Positions 33,748 through 42,129 of a stretch of 64,000 nucleotides of DNA are shown here, in pieces. Position 1 is the stretch's first letter. Every line of letters begins with the position of its first letter. The DNA comes from Jeongeupia chitinilytica (GTDB lineage Bacteria > Pseudomonadota > Gammaproteobacteria > Burkholderiales > Chitinibacteraceae). The notes beneath the pieces were generated by a model. The model made no database searches. It was not told the DNA's origin and worked only from the letters and a program-made list of their open reading frames with translations. Position numbers and translations under genes: made by a program. The DNA lies in assembly GCF_014652315.1 (NCBI RefSeq), contig NZ_BMYO01000007.1, forward strand, positions 124,001 to 188,000, written 5' to 3'.

Positions 33748-33780
33748 TTGCACTTCCGCAAGCGGAAAGTTCAAGTGCAA
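33748..33780. promoter_or_regulatory. Nested inverted repeats in the transporter leader
   Basis: An outer pair TTGCACTT (33748-33755) and AAGTGCAA (33773-33780) encloses an inner palindrome TTCCGC-AA-GCGGAA (33754-33767). They lie 30-62 bases before the transporter ATG on the minus strand, a position suited to an operator or an mRNA structure. There is no U-tract. Confidence 0.5.
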
Positions 33781-33834
33781 CATTCACCGATTGTGATCTG
33801 GCGCAAATCCGTGCTGGGACCGGACGCCGGGAAG

Positions 33835-33860
33835 CAAAAAAAACGGGCCTTGCGGCCCGT
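33835..33860 (-). terminator. Rho-independent terminator after the PhnD-like gene
   Basis: ACGGGCC (33843-33849) and GGCCCGT (33854-33860) enclose TTGC. Reading the minus strand, the stem is followed by eight T residues (33843 to 33836). It ends transcription of the binding-protein gene before the transporter gene. Confidence 0.85.
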
Positions 33861-33887
33861 ATCAATATCGAGTGCTCTGAAATCGGA

Positions 33888-34853
33888 CTACTTCGGCCCG
33901 CCGAGGACGGCAACCAGCTGGTTGTAGCGGCGGTAAAGCTGTTTCTCGCTGGCGGTGCGTTCGGCGTCGGTCTGCTTGGCGAGATTGAGTTTGAACAGGT
34001 CGAAGTACAGCTGCAGGTCGGTGACTTCGCGCAGCTGGCGGTTGCTCGACGACAGGAAGCCCGACAGCTGGTCGGCGTAGTAGAGCCGGGTTTTCTCCTG
34101 CGCGGTGTTCGCGCCCTTGCGGCCGTAGTCGAGGAAGAAGCGCGCGACGGCGGTGCGGGTCGCCGCCGGCAGATCCTTGCGGTAGACCAGCGGATCGTAG
34201 GAAAACGACGGCGACTGCCACAGCACGCGCATCTGTCTGACGTCGCGCGGATAGGTTTCGCGCAGCTTGTCGAAATCGTCACTGTTGCAGACGGCGACGT
34301 CGACGCGCCTGTCGGCCAGCGCACGGAAGTTGTCCTCGGCGTTGCCGGACTTCACCTCGCGGAAGAACGCTTCGGGCAGCACGTTGCGTTTGGCAAACGC
34401 GAGGTAGGCCGGAATCAGGTAACCCGCGGTCGAACTCGTTGCGCCGGTGGCCAGCCGCCAGCGCTGTTTGTCGCGCAGCAGGGCGTCGAAGTCGGCCGGT
34501 CCGTCGTTGCGCACCAGCAGCAGCGAGCGGTAGTCGGCCACGCCGCCGGTCAGCGCAAGGCGGGCGAAAATTTCGCCGTTGCCCGCTTCGATCAGCGACA
34601 GCGCGGTGCCGGTGTTGGCGCGGGCAATCTGGATTTCCTTGCTGGCGAAACGGCGCAGCAGTTCGGCGTCGTCCTTGACCGCGACGACCTTCACCGGCTG
34701 GCCCAGCGCCTTGGCCAGATCGTTGGCGACGGGCTGCCAGTCGGCCACGACGTCGCCCTCGTTCTTGCCGGCCAGCAGGCCGAGCGTGAGGTCGGCGCGT
34801 GCCGTACCGGCGAGCAGCGCCAGCGTCGCCATCGTGATCCAGAAATGCCGCAT
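33888..34853 (-). CDS. PhnD/SsuA/transferrin-family periplasmic substrate-binding protein
   Basis: A 321-residue secreted protein with a signal peptide (MRHFWITMATLALLAGTARA). It has the PhnD-like pattern: LTLGLLAGKNEGDVVADWQP, the ARANTG motif that binds an anion, and ATSSTAGYLIP. Such proteins bind phosphonate, phosphite or other oxyanions for an ABC importer, but no permease or ATPase gene is nearby. It may therefore be an orphan receptor or feed a distant transporter. Flanked by its own terminator. Confidence 0.85.
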   Translation of the reverse strand: MRHFWITMATLALLAGTARADLTLGLLAGKNEGDVVADWQPVANDLAKALGQPVKVVAVKDDAELLRRFASKEIQIARANTGTALSLIEAGNGEIFARLALTGGVADYRSLLLVRNDGPADFDALLRDKQRWRLATGATSSTAGYLIPAYLAFAKRNVLPEAFFREVKSGNAEDNFRALADRRVDVAVCNSDDFDKLRETYPRDVRQMRVLWQSPSFSYDPLVYRKDLPAATRTAVARFFLDYGRKGANTAQEKTRLYYADQLSGFLSSSNRQLREVTDLQLYFDLFKLNLAKQTDAERTASEKQLYRRYNQLVAVLGGPK

Positions 34854-34955
34854 TGCCGTTCCCCAGGTAGTCAGGGGCGCGACTGTAAGCCGGCTTCATG
34901 ACGCCGGGATGACAAGTCTGCAGACGGTCGCGACGGGCCGCCGATCGGTCCCGCG

Positions 34956-36116
34956 CTAGGCCGATGCGAGCACGATGGCGCGGCAGTCGGCCGGGGTCAG
35001 CGTGCCGTGCTCGCCCAGCGCCAGCCGCTTGTGGCGCGTCAGCTGTGCTTCGACACCGGCTGCCGCTTCGGCGGCGTCGATGCCGTAATCGGCCAGTCTC
35101 GTCTTCAGTCCGGCCGATTCGAAGAAACGGCGGGTCGCGTCGATCGCGGCGCGCGCCACGGTCGCGTCGTCGCCGTCCAGCCCCCAGACGCGGCGGCCGT
35201 ACTGCGCCAGCTTGGCGCGCTTGGCGTCGAAGGTATGCGCCAGCAGGTTCGGCAGCGTCACGGCCAGCGTCTGGGCATGGTCGAGCCCGTACAGCACGGT
35301 CAGCTCGTGGCCGATCGCGTGCGTGGCCCAGTCGAGCGGCTGGCCGAGCGGCACCAGCCCGTACATCGCCTGGTCGGCGGCCCACATCAGGTTGGCCTGG
35401 GCGTCGTAGTCGGTCTGGTCCTGCAGCAGTGCCGGCGCGATCTCGACCAGCGTCGAGAGGATGCCTTCGGCCAGTCGGTCCTGCACGCGCGCCTCCAGCG
35501 GGTAGGTCAGGTATTGCTCGGTGGTGTGCACGAAGGCGTCGACAAGGCCGTTGCCGAGCTGGCGTGCCGGCAGCGTGGAGATCACGGTGGGGTCGAGGAC
35601 CGAGAAGCGCGGGAACACGGCCGGGTTCTTGAACGACAGCTTGTCCTGCGTTTCCTTGCGGGTGATCACGCCGGTGAAGTTGGCTTCCGAACCGGTGGCC
35701 GGCAGCGTCAGTACGCAGCCGATCGGCAGCGCCGATTTCAGCGGCGTCTTGTTGCCGACGATCAGCCACGGGTCGATGCCCGGGTCGAGCGCCAGCGCCG
35801 CGGCGATGAACTTGCTGCCGTCGAGCACCGAGCCGCCGCCGACACCGAGTACCCAGTCGACACCCTGTTCCTTGCCGAGTTCGACCGCCTGCATCAGCGT
35901 TTCGAATTCGGGGTTGGCCGGCACGCCGGCGAATTCGACCACGGTCCGCCCGGCCAGCGCGGCGATCACCTGGTCGTAGACGCCATTGCGCTTGATGCTG
36001 CCGCCGCCATAGACGACCAGTACCCGTGCGCCCGGCGGAATTTCCGCGGTGATCTGGGCGATCTGTCCCTTGCCGAAATGCAGGCGGGTCGGATTGTGGA
36101 AGCTGAAGTTCTTCAT
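34956..36116 (-). CDS. Iron-containing alcohol dehydrogenase, YqhD/BDH type
   Basis: A 386-residue group III alcohol dehydrogenase. The nucleotide loop is GVGGGSVLDGSKF (about 94-106). Metal ligands are in DAFVHTTEQYL, ATHAIGHELT and YGLDHAQTLAV (one Asp and three His). E. coli YqhD, of the same length, is an NADPH-dependent aldehyde reductase. It is divergent from the aga operon and shares its control region, which might link it to amino-sugar catabolism (weak inference). ATG 36116 is preceded by AAGGA. Confidence 0.9.
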   Translation of the reverse strand: MKNFSFHNPTRLHFGKGQIAQITAEIPPGARVLVVYGGGSIKRNGVYDQVIAALAGRTVVEFAGVPANPEFETLMQAVELGKEQGVDWVLGVGGGSVLDGSKFIAAALALDPGIDPWLIVGNKTPLKSALPIGCVLTLPATGSEANFTGVITRKETQDKLSFKNPAVFPRFSVLDPTVISTLPARQLGNGLVDAFVHTTEQYLTYPLEARVQDRLAEGILSTLVEIAPALLQDQTDYDAQANLMWAADQAMYGLVPLGQPLDWATHAIGHELTVLYGLDHAQTLAVTLPNLLAHTFDAKRAKLAQYGRRVWGLDGDDATVARAAIDATRRFFESAGLKTRLADYGIDAAEAAAGVEAQLTRHKRLALGEHGTLTPADCRAIVLASA

Positions 36117-36645
36117 TGGCGGAATCCTTGCTGGGTATCTCGGCACGGGTCGCCGGTCGGTCTACCCGGCGACCCTCTGCCCATAGTGTATTGGGATTCG
36201 TCGCAGCGGGTCCGGAACGCGGTAAATATTACCGTTCGTCGGTTAAAGATCGAAAGAAAATCGGATTTTGTTTTTTCCATTTGTTTTTCTTTCGTTTGTC
36301 ATATGTACCGGTTCCGTTTCTTCATTTCTCCGTAACAATCCTTCATGCAAGGCGGTTTTTGGCCGGATCTTCTGCGCGACATGTGATGGATGTTCTGCAT
36401 ATGTTCATATGAATCAATCAATTGCGGTTTGATGTTTTAAACATGACGGTTTGTAGTTTTGTGAAGGTCCCGGATCGCGCCGGTCTGTCGAGTCGTCGAA
36501 AACCCGCAAGTTTTGATTGGCCCTAATCGAAAGTTATGGCTTTGACCTGTTTGTGTTTTCCGGCCTACAGTCCGGTCAACGCAATACGCCGGACCGGATA
36601 CGGATCACCGTCCGGCGCACGGAAAACGGACACCAGGACGCAGCC
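36117..36645. promoter_or_regulatory. Control region between the YqhD-like gene and the aga operon
   Basis: A 529-base, comparatively AT-rich gap with no convincing gene. It contains: CGGTAA-ATA-TTACCG (36220-36234); a perfect 10-bp inverted repeat CGAAAGAAAA (36251-36260) / TTTTCTTTCG (36285-36294); T-rich runs around 36267-36330; CATATG three times, including the palindrome TTCATATGAA (36404-36413); CGAAAG again at 36528-36533; and an 8-bp inverted repeat CGCCGGAC (36587-36594) / GTCCGGCG (36610-36617) in the agaR leader. The CTTTCG cores resemble the TTTCRTTT part of the published E. coli AgaR consensus, so they are candidate AgaR operators. Confidence 0.55.
36542..36571 (+). promoter_or_regulatory. 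Candidate promoter of agaR and the aga operon
   Basis: TTGACC at 36542-36547 (5 of 6) and TACAGT at 36566-36571 (4 of 6) with an 18-base spacer. The CGAAAG motif lies just upstream (36528-36533), suitable for control by AgaR. Confidence 0.45.
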
Positions 36646-37416
36646 ATGGATCGGGTACAGGAACGCCGCAACCGCATCGTGCAACTGATGCGCGAACAGG
36701 AGAGCTGCAACGTCAGCGACCTTGCCGACGCGCTCGGTGTATCGACGGTGACGATACGCGGCGACCTCGATTTCCTCGAAGACAGCGGCTGCATCAGCCG
36801 CAGCTACGGCAAGGCGGTGCTCAGCCCGCACTTCGCCTTCGAGCTCGATTTCCGCGAAAAGGAAAAAACCCGCAGCGAAGCCAAGCAGCTGATCGGCCGC
36901 GCTGCCGCGCAGCTCGTCGGCGACGGCGATGCGCTGATCATCGATTCGGGCTCGACCGTCGGCTTCGTGCCGCGCTACGTCGAAGCGCACAAGCGCTGCA
37001 CGCTGATGACCAACGCGCTGAATCTCGCCAACGAGCTGATCGGCGACGTGCGCTTCGAACTGATGATGACCGGCGGCACCGTCCGTGCCGATTCCTACTC
37101 GCTGTGCGGACCGATCGCCGAACAGGCGGTGCGGCTGCACCACTTCGACACGCTGTTCATCGGTGCCGACGGCATCGACCTCAAGGCCGGCGTCACCACC
37201 ACCAACGAACAGGATGCCCAGCTCAACCGCGCCATGATCAAGGCGGCCGACAAGGTCGTGCTGCTGGCCGATTCGAGCAAGTTCGGCCGCCGCGGTTTCT
37301 GCGTGATCTGCCCGTTGCCTCAGGTGCACACGCTGATCACCGACAGCGGCATCACCGACGAATACCGACGTGCGCTGACGCTGTCCGGCGTCAACGTGAT
37401 CGTCGCCGACGAATGA
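36646..37416 (+). CDS. agaR: DeoR-family transcriptional repressor AgaR
   Basis: A 256-residue regulator. The N-terminal winged helix-turn-helix (VSDLADALGVSTVTIRGDLD, about residues 24-43) is DeoR-type; the C-terminal sugar-phosphate sensor has GDALIIDSGSTV and IGADGIDLKAGVTTTN. In enteric bacteria AgaR represses the N-acetylgalactosamine genes until a sugar phosphate accumulates. The start at ATG 36646 is preceded by AGGA; an upstream in-frame ATG (36538) would overlap the promoter. First gene of the operon, 14 bases before kbaZ. Confidence 0.92.
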   Translation: MDRVQERRNRIVQLMREQESCNVSDLADALGVSTVTIRGDLDFLEDSGCISRSYGKAVLSPHFAFELDFREKEKTRSEAKQLIGRAAAQLVGDGDALIIDSGSTVGFVPRYVEAHKRCTLMTNALNLANELIGDVRFELMMTGGTVRADSYSLCGPIAEQAVRLHHFDTLFIGADGIDLKAGVTTTNEQDAQLNRAMIKAADKVVLLADSSKFGRRGFCVICPLPQVHTLITDSGITDEYRRALTLSGVNVIVADE

Positions 37417-37430
37417 ACAAGGAGAACGCC

Positions 37431-38732
37431 ATGAGTCTGTTGCTCGACATCATCCACCGCCACAAGGCCGGCCAGCCGGACGGGATCTACTCGGTGTGCT
37501 CGGCGCACCCGCTGGTGCTCGAAGCCGCGCTGCTGCAGGGGCTGGAAGACGACAGCGCGATCCTGATCGAGGCGACGTCGAACCAGGTCAACCAGTTCGG
37601 CGGCTACACCGGCATGAAGCCGGCGGACTTCCGCGATTTCGTGTTCGGTCTGGCGAAGAAAACCGGTTTCGATCCGGCGCGGCTGATCCTCGGCGGTGAC
37701 CACCTCGGCCCGAACGCCTGGAAGAAGGCGCCGGCGAGCGAGGCGATGGCACTGGCCGGCGACATGGTCCGCGATTACGTGAAGGCCGGTTTCCGCAAGA
37801 TCCACCTCGACTGCTCGATGTCGTGCGCCGGCGATCCGGTGCCGCTGTCCGATGCCGTCGTCGCCGAACGCGCCGCGCAGCTGTGCGCGATTTCCGAAGC
37901 GGCCTGGCGCGAGGTCGGCGGCGAGGCGCCGGTCTACGTGATCGGCACCGAAGTGCCGGTGCCCGGTGGCGCCAACGAAGAACTCGGCGAGCTGGAAGTG
38001 ACGTCACCGGAGGCCGCCGGCACCACGCTCAAGGTCCATCGCGACGTGTTTGCCGCCGCCGGCCTCGCCGGGACGTTCGAGCGCGTCATCGCCATGGTGG
38101 TGCAGCCGGGCGTCGAGTTCGACCACCACAAGGTCGTTCGCTACAACGCGGCCAAGGCCAAGGCGCTGAGCACCTTCATCGAATCCGAACCGCTGGTGTT
38201 CGAAGCGCACTCGACCGATTACCAGAGCGACACCGCGCTCGCCGAACTGGTGCGCGACCACTTCGCCATCCTCAAGGTCGGTCCGGGGCTGACGTTCGCG
38301 ATGCGCGAAGCGCTGTATGCACTCGACGTGATCGAACGCGAAACCATCGGCGAACTCGGTGCCTCGCACCTGAAGTCGGTGATCGCGCAGGTGATGCAGG
38401 AAGAGCCCGACTACTGGCTGCCGTACTACAGCCAGCCGGGCCACCAGCAGTACCTCGACCGCAACTACAGCCTGTCCGACCGGATCCGCTACTACTGGCC
38501 GCACCCGAAGGTCGTCGCCGCACAGGAAACCCTGTTCGCCAACCTCGGCAAGCAGCCGCTCTTGATGACCCTGGTCAGCCAGTACTTGCCCGAGCAGGCC
38601 AAGCGCATCGCCGAAGGCCGCATCGCGCCGACCGCCGAGGCGCTGGTGATCGACAAGGTGATGGAAGTGACCCGCAGCTATGCCCGTGCCTGCGGCATGG
38701 CCCGGCCTGCCGACGTGCGGAGGGCTGCATGA
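37431..38732 (+). CDS. kbaZ: D-tagatose-bisphosphate aldolase, class II, non-catalytic subunit
   Basis: A 433-residue KbaZ/GatZ protein. It shows YSVCSAHPLVLEAAL, EATSNQVNQFGGYTGM, GGDHLGPNAW, HLDCSMSC and VIGTEVPVPGG, the motifs of this family. In E. coli it stabilises and activates the catalytic KbaY or GatY subunit that splits tagatose-1,6-bisphosphate. No KbaY/GatY gene is in the window. AAGGAG at 37419-37424 supports ATG 37431. The TGA overlaps the agaS ATG. Confidence 0.93.
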   Translation: MSLLLDIIHRHKAGQPDGIYSVCSAHPLVLEAALLQGLEDDSAILIEATSNQVNQFGGYTGMKPADFRDFVFGLAKKTGFDPARLILGGDHLGPNAWKKAPASEAMALAGDMVRDYVKAGFRKIHLDCSMSCAGDPVPLSDAVVAERAAQLCAISEAAWREVGGEAPVYVIGTEVPVPGGANEELGELEVTSPEAAGTTLKVHRDVFAAAGLAGTFERVIAMVVQPGVEFDHHKVVRYNAAKAKALSTFIESEPLVFEAHSTDYQSDTALAELVRDHFAILKVGPGLTFAMREALYALDVIERETIGELGASHLKSVIAQVMQEEPDYWLPYYSQPGHQQYLDRNYSLSDRIRYYWPHPKVVAAQETLFANLGKQPLLMTLVSQYLPEQAKRIAEGRIAPTAEALVIDKVMEVTRSYARACGMARPADVRRAA

Positions 38733-39877
38733 TGCGCTACCTCGACCATGATCACGACTGGCTCGTCGCCCACGGCGCCATCCACACCGCCCGCGAAATC
38801 GCCCAGCAGCCGCGGCTGTGGCGCGAAATTACCGCCACGCTGCAGGCGTCGGCCGCCGACTGGCAGCCGTGGCTGAACGACCTGCTCGCCACGCCGAACC
38901 TGCGCGTGGTGATGACCGGCGCCGGCACCTCGGCCTTCGCCGGCAAGACGCTGGCCCCGGTGCTGCGCGAACGTACCGGCCTGCGCATCGACCCGGTCGC
39001 GACCACCGACATCGTCGGCGATCCGCAAGCCTGGCTCGATCCGCGCCTGCCGACCCTGCTGGTGTCGTTCGCCCGCTCGGGCAACAGCCCGGAAAGCGTG
39101 GCTGCGGTCGAACTGGCCGACCAGCTGCTGCCGGACTGCCGTCACCTGATCCTGACGTGCAACCCGGACGGTGCGCTGGCGCGCTATGCCGCCGGCAACC
39201 CGCGGGTGCGCTGCGTGCTGATGCCCGACGGCGCCAACGACCAGAGCTTCGCGATGACGTCGAGTTTCACGTCGATGTTCGTCAGCGCCGCGCTGATGCT
39301 CGGCGCGGTACCGCTGGCCGACGCGGCTGCACGGGTCGAGTCGGTTGCCGCGCTGTGCGAGGCCAAGCTCGCGCTCTGGCCGCAACGGGCGCGCCAGCTG
39401 GCGATCGACGGCTTCGAACGCGTGGTTTATCTCGGCAGCAACGGCCTGGCCGGGCTGGCCGAGGAGGCGTCGCTCAAACTGCTCGAGCTGACCGCCGGCA
39501 GGATCGCGACCCGTTTCGACTCGCCGCTCGGCGTGCGCCACGGCCCGAAATTCATGATCGATGCGCGGACCTGCGTGCTGGTGTTCATGTCGTCGAAACC
39601 GTACACGCGCCGTTACGACGACGACCTGTACGCCGAACTGGTCGGCAACGGCATCGCGCCGCAGGTGATCGCGCTCGGGACCGGGGCCGGCGACACGCTG
39701 CAGGTCGAACTGGCCGATGCCGACGACCTGTGGCTGGCGCTGCCCTATCTGTTGTTCGCGCAGCTGTTCGCCTTCGAGGCCTCGCTCGCCGCCGGCCTGA
39801 CGCCGGACAACCCGTGCCCGACCGGCGAAGTGAACCGCGTCGTCCAGGGCGTGACGATCTACCCGTATCCGAACTGA
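38729..39877 (+). CDS. agaS: Galactosamine-6-phosphate deaminase/isomerase AgaS
   Basis: A 382-residue double-SIS-domain protein. The first SIS motif is VVMTGAGTSAFAGKTL (about 59-74) with FARSGNSPES; the second includes YLGSNGLAGLAEEASLKLLE. AgaS converts galactosamine-6-phosphate to tagatose-6-phosphate and ammonia. Two ATG codons are adjacent (38729 and 38732); GGAGGG at 38719-38724 fits the second slightly better. It follows kbaZ by overlap and precedes the PTS genes. Confidence 0.93.
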   Translation: MMRYLDHDHDWLVAHGAIHTAREIAQQPRLWREITATLQASAADWQPWLNDLLATPNLRVVMTGAGTSAFAGKTLAPVLRERTGLRIDPVATTDIVGDPQAWLDPRLPTLLVSFARSGNSPESVAAVELADQLLPDCRHLILTCNPDGALARYAAGNPRVRCVLMPDGANDQSFAMTSSFTSMFVSAALMLGAVPLADAAARVESVAALCEAKLALWPQRARQLAIDGFERVVYLGSNGLAGLAEEASLKLLELTAGRIATRFDSPLGVRHGPKFMIDARTCVLVFMSSKPYTRRYDDDLYAELVGNGIAPQVIALGTGAGDTLQVELADADDLWLALPYLLFAQLFAFEASLAAGLTPDNPCPTGEVNRVVQGVTIYPYPN

Positions 39878-39901
39878 TTCAGGACAAGCGAGAAAAACAC
39901 C

Positions 39902-40375
39902 ATGCCGAACATCCTCTTGACCCGCATCGACAACCGCCTCGTGCACGGCCAGGTCGGCGTGACCTGGACCGGCAGCCTCGGCGCCAATCTGGTCCTCGTT
40001 GCCAACGACGCCGCCGCCAATGACCCGGTGCAGCAGAACCTGATGGACATGGTCGTCGCCGAGGGCGTGCAGACGCGCTACTTCACGCTCGCCAAGACGA
40101 CCGAAGTCATCCACAAGGCCGCCGACCGCCAGAAGATCCTCATCGTCTGCAAGACGCCGCAGGACGTGCTGACGCTGGTCAAGGGCGGGGTACCGATCAC
40201 GTTTGTCAACGTCGGCAACATGCACTTCGCCGAGGGCAAGCGCCAGATCCACAAGACGGTGTCGGTTGACGACGCCGATGTGGCGACGTTCCGCGAGCTG
40301 GCCTCGCTGGGCGTGACCTGCGAGATCCGCCGCGTTCCCGACGAGGCCGGCGAACTCGTTTCGAAGTTGCTCTGA
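39902..40375 (+). CDS. PTS mannose/fructose/N-acetylgalactosamine family, IIB component
   Basis: A 157-residue cytoplasmic IIB. The phosphorylated histidine is His15 in RIDNRLVHGQV, invariant in the mannose-class IIB. It takes phosphate from IIA (42130) and passes it to the sugar during transport by IIC/IID. By context this is AgaV/AgaB, specific for N-acetylgalactosamine or galactosamine. Confidence 0.95.
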   Translation: MPNILLTRIDNRLVHGQVGVTWTGSLGANLVLVANDAAANDPVQQNLMDMVVAEGVQTRYFTLAKTTEVIHKAADRQKILIVCKTPQDVLTLVKGGVPITFVNVGNMHFAEGKRQIHKTVSVDDADVATFRELASLGVTCEIRRVPDEAGELVSKLL

Positions 40376-40394
40376 CTCTGGGAGGGGTTGAGAC

Positions 40395-41168
40395 ATGTTG
40401 ATCGAAGCACTGCTGATAGCGCTGCTGGCCGGTTTGGCGGGGGTGGACCTGTTTGACGGGTTGACCCACTTCCACCGTCCCGTGGTGCTCGGCCCGCTGG
40501 TCGGGCTGATTCTGGGGGATGTCCATACCGGCCTCTTGGTCGGCGGGACGCTGGAACTCGTGTGGATGGGCATGGTGCCGCTGGCCGGCGCCCAGCCGCC
40601 CAACGTCGTCATCGGCGGCGTCATCGGCACGGCGTTCGCGATATTGACCAAGGCGGAGCCCACGGTGGCGATCGGGGTGGCGGTGCCGTTCTCGATCGCC
40701 GTGCAGGGGTGCATCACCATCCTGTTCACCGCGTTCTCGCCGATGATGCACAAGTGCGACGCGATGGCGAAGAAGGGCAACTGGCGCGGTATCGAGCTGG
40801 TCAACTACTTCGGCATGGCCATCCTGTTCTGTTTCTACTTCATCGTGGCCTTCCTGCCGATCTACTTCGGCGCCGATGCCGCCGGTGCGGTCGTCAAGGC
40901 TGCGCCGCAGTGGGTGCTCGACGGCCTCGGCGTGGCGGGCGGCATGATGCCGGCAATCGGTTTCGCGCTGCTGATGAAGATCATGCTCAACAAGAACTAC
41001 GTCGCCTACTTCATCCTCGGCTTCGTCGGCGTCACCTACCTGAAGCTGCCGATCCTGGCGATCGCGCTCGGCGCACTGGCGATTGCGATGATCGATTTCT
41101 TCAACAGCAACCGCGCCCAGCCGCAGGCTGCTGCTGCCCGGAATGTGGAGGTGGAAGATGGCATTTAA
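40395..41168 (+). CDS. PTS N-acetylgalactosamine family, IIC component
   Basis: A 257-residue polytopic permease with HFHRPVVLGPLVGLILGD, GGTLELVWMG and GAQPPNVVIGGVIG, all typical of mannose-class IIC (AgaW/AgaC-like). GGGAGGGG precedes ATG 40395. The end overlaps the IID gene by 11 bases. The long Ala/Gln tail after the last helix is variable in the family. Confidence 0.94.
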   Translation: MLIEALLIALLAGLAGVDLFDGLTHFHRPVVLGPLVGLILGDVHTGLLVGGTLELVWMGMVPLAGAQPPNVVIGGVIGTAFAILTKAEPTVAIGVAVPFSIAVQGCITILFTAFSPMMHKCDAMAKKGNWRGIELVNYFGMAILFCFYFIVAFLPIYFGADAAGAVVKAAPQWVLDGLGVAGGMMPAIGFALLMKIMLNKNYVAYFILGFVGVTYLKLPILAIALGALAIAMIDFFNSNRAQPQAAAARNVEVEDGI

Positions 41169-42051
41169 CGATAGCGAAGCCGCACTGGCCGCCAAGGCCG
41201 AGAAGCGGATGGAACAGGCGCTGGCCACGAGTTCGGTCGAACGGGACGATTACATCGACACCATCCCGGCCGAGCCGCTGACCAAGAAGGACATCAACCG
41301 CATGGCGTGGCGCTCGCTGGCGCTGCAGGCATCGTTCAACTACGAACGGATGCAGGCCGGCGGCTGGCTGTACACGCTGATCCCGGCGCTGCGCAAGATC
41401 CACAAGAACGACGAGGACTTGCGGAACTCGATGAAGATGCACCTCGAGTTCATCAACGTCCACCCGTTCGACGTGACCTTCCTGTCCGGCCTCGTGCTGG
41501 CGATGGAGCAGAGCAAGGAGAAGATCTCGACCATCCGTGCGGTCAAGGTTGCGCTGATGGGGCCGCTGGGCGGGATCGGCGACGCGATGTTCTGGCTGAC
41601 CTGGCTGCCGATCTGCGCCGGCATCGGCGCGGCGCTGGCGCTCGAAGGCTCGATGTTCGGCCCGATCGTCTTCCTGCTGCTGTTCAACGCACTGCACTTC
41701 GGCCTGCGTTTCGGGCTGGCGCATTACGGCTACCGGGCGGGGCTGGGCGCGATCAACGTGCTCAAGAACAGCACCAAGAAGATCTCGCACGCGGCGTCCA
41801 TCGTCGGGATGACGGTGATCGGTGCACTGGTCGCTTCCTACGTACGCTTGAGTACGCCGCTGGAGATCCACGCCGGTGAAGCCAAGATCGCGCTGCAGTC
41901 CGGCGTGCTCGACAAGCTGATGCCCAACCTGCTGCCGCTCGGCTTCACGCTCGTGGTCTACTGGCTGATGAAGAAGGGCTACTCGCCGGTGAAGCTGATC
42001 GGTCTGACCGTGCTGCTGGGGCTGGTCGGCAAATTCATGGGCTTCCTGTAA
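41158..42051 (+). CDS. PTS N-acetylgalactosamine family, IID component
   Basis: A 297-residue IID. The first 100 residues are cytoplasmic (SFNYERMQAGGWLY); IRAVKVALMGPLGGIGDAMFW, then several hydrophobic helices follow, ending in LGLVGKFMGFL. It forms the sugar channel with IIC. GGAGGTGGA lies before ATG 41158, within the end of the IIC gene. Confidence 0.95.
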   Translation: MAFNDSEAALAAKAEKRMEQALATSSVERDDYIDTIPAEPLTKKDINRMAWRSLALQASFNYERMQAGGWLYTLIPALRKIHKNDEDLRNSMKMHLEFINVHPFDVTFLSGLVLAMEQSKEKISTIRAVKVALMGPLGGIGDAMFWLTWLPICAGIGAALALEGSMFGPIVFLLLFNALHFGLRFGLAHYGYRAGLGAINVLKNSTKKISHAASIVGMTVIGALVASYVRLSTPLEIHAGEAKIALQSGVLDKLMPNLLPLGFTLVVYWLMKKGYSPVKLIGLTVLLGLVGKFMGFL

Positions 42052-42057
42052 TCGCCT

Positions 42058-42082
42058 GCACCCCGGCTGCATGCCGGGGTGC
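42058..42082. repeat. Strong stem-loop between the IID and IIA genes
   Basis: GCACCCCGGC (42058-42067) pairs perfectly with GCCGGGGTGC (42073-42082) around TGCAT. No T run follows (TTGGCGG), so it is not a standard terminator. It could protect the upstream mRNA from 3' decay or lower expression of the downstream genes. Confidence 0.6.
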
Positions 42083-42129
42083 TTGGCGGCTGAAACGACA
42101 TCGCGGCCATGGCCGCATGGAGCAAGACA

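Noticed and set aside
36382..36397. A CRP site (TGTGA) upstream of the aga operon.
   Set aside because: TGTGA at 36382-36386 has no TCACA partner at the required 6-base spacing.
36517..36645. A longer AgaR starting at 36517 or 36538.
   Set aside because: It would overlap the predicted promoter; DeoR proteins start close to the helix-turn-helix, as from ATG 36646.
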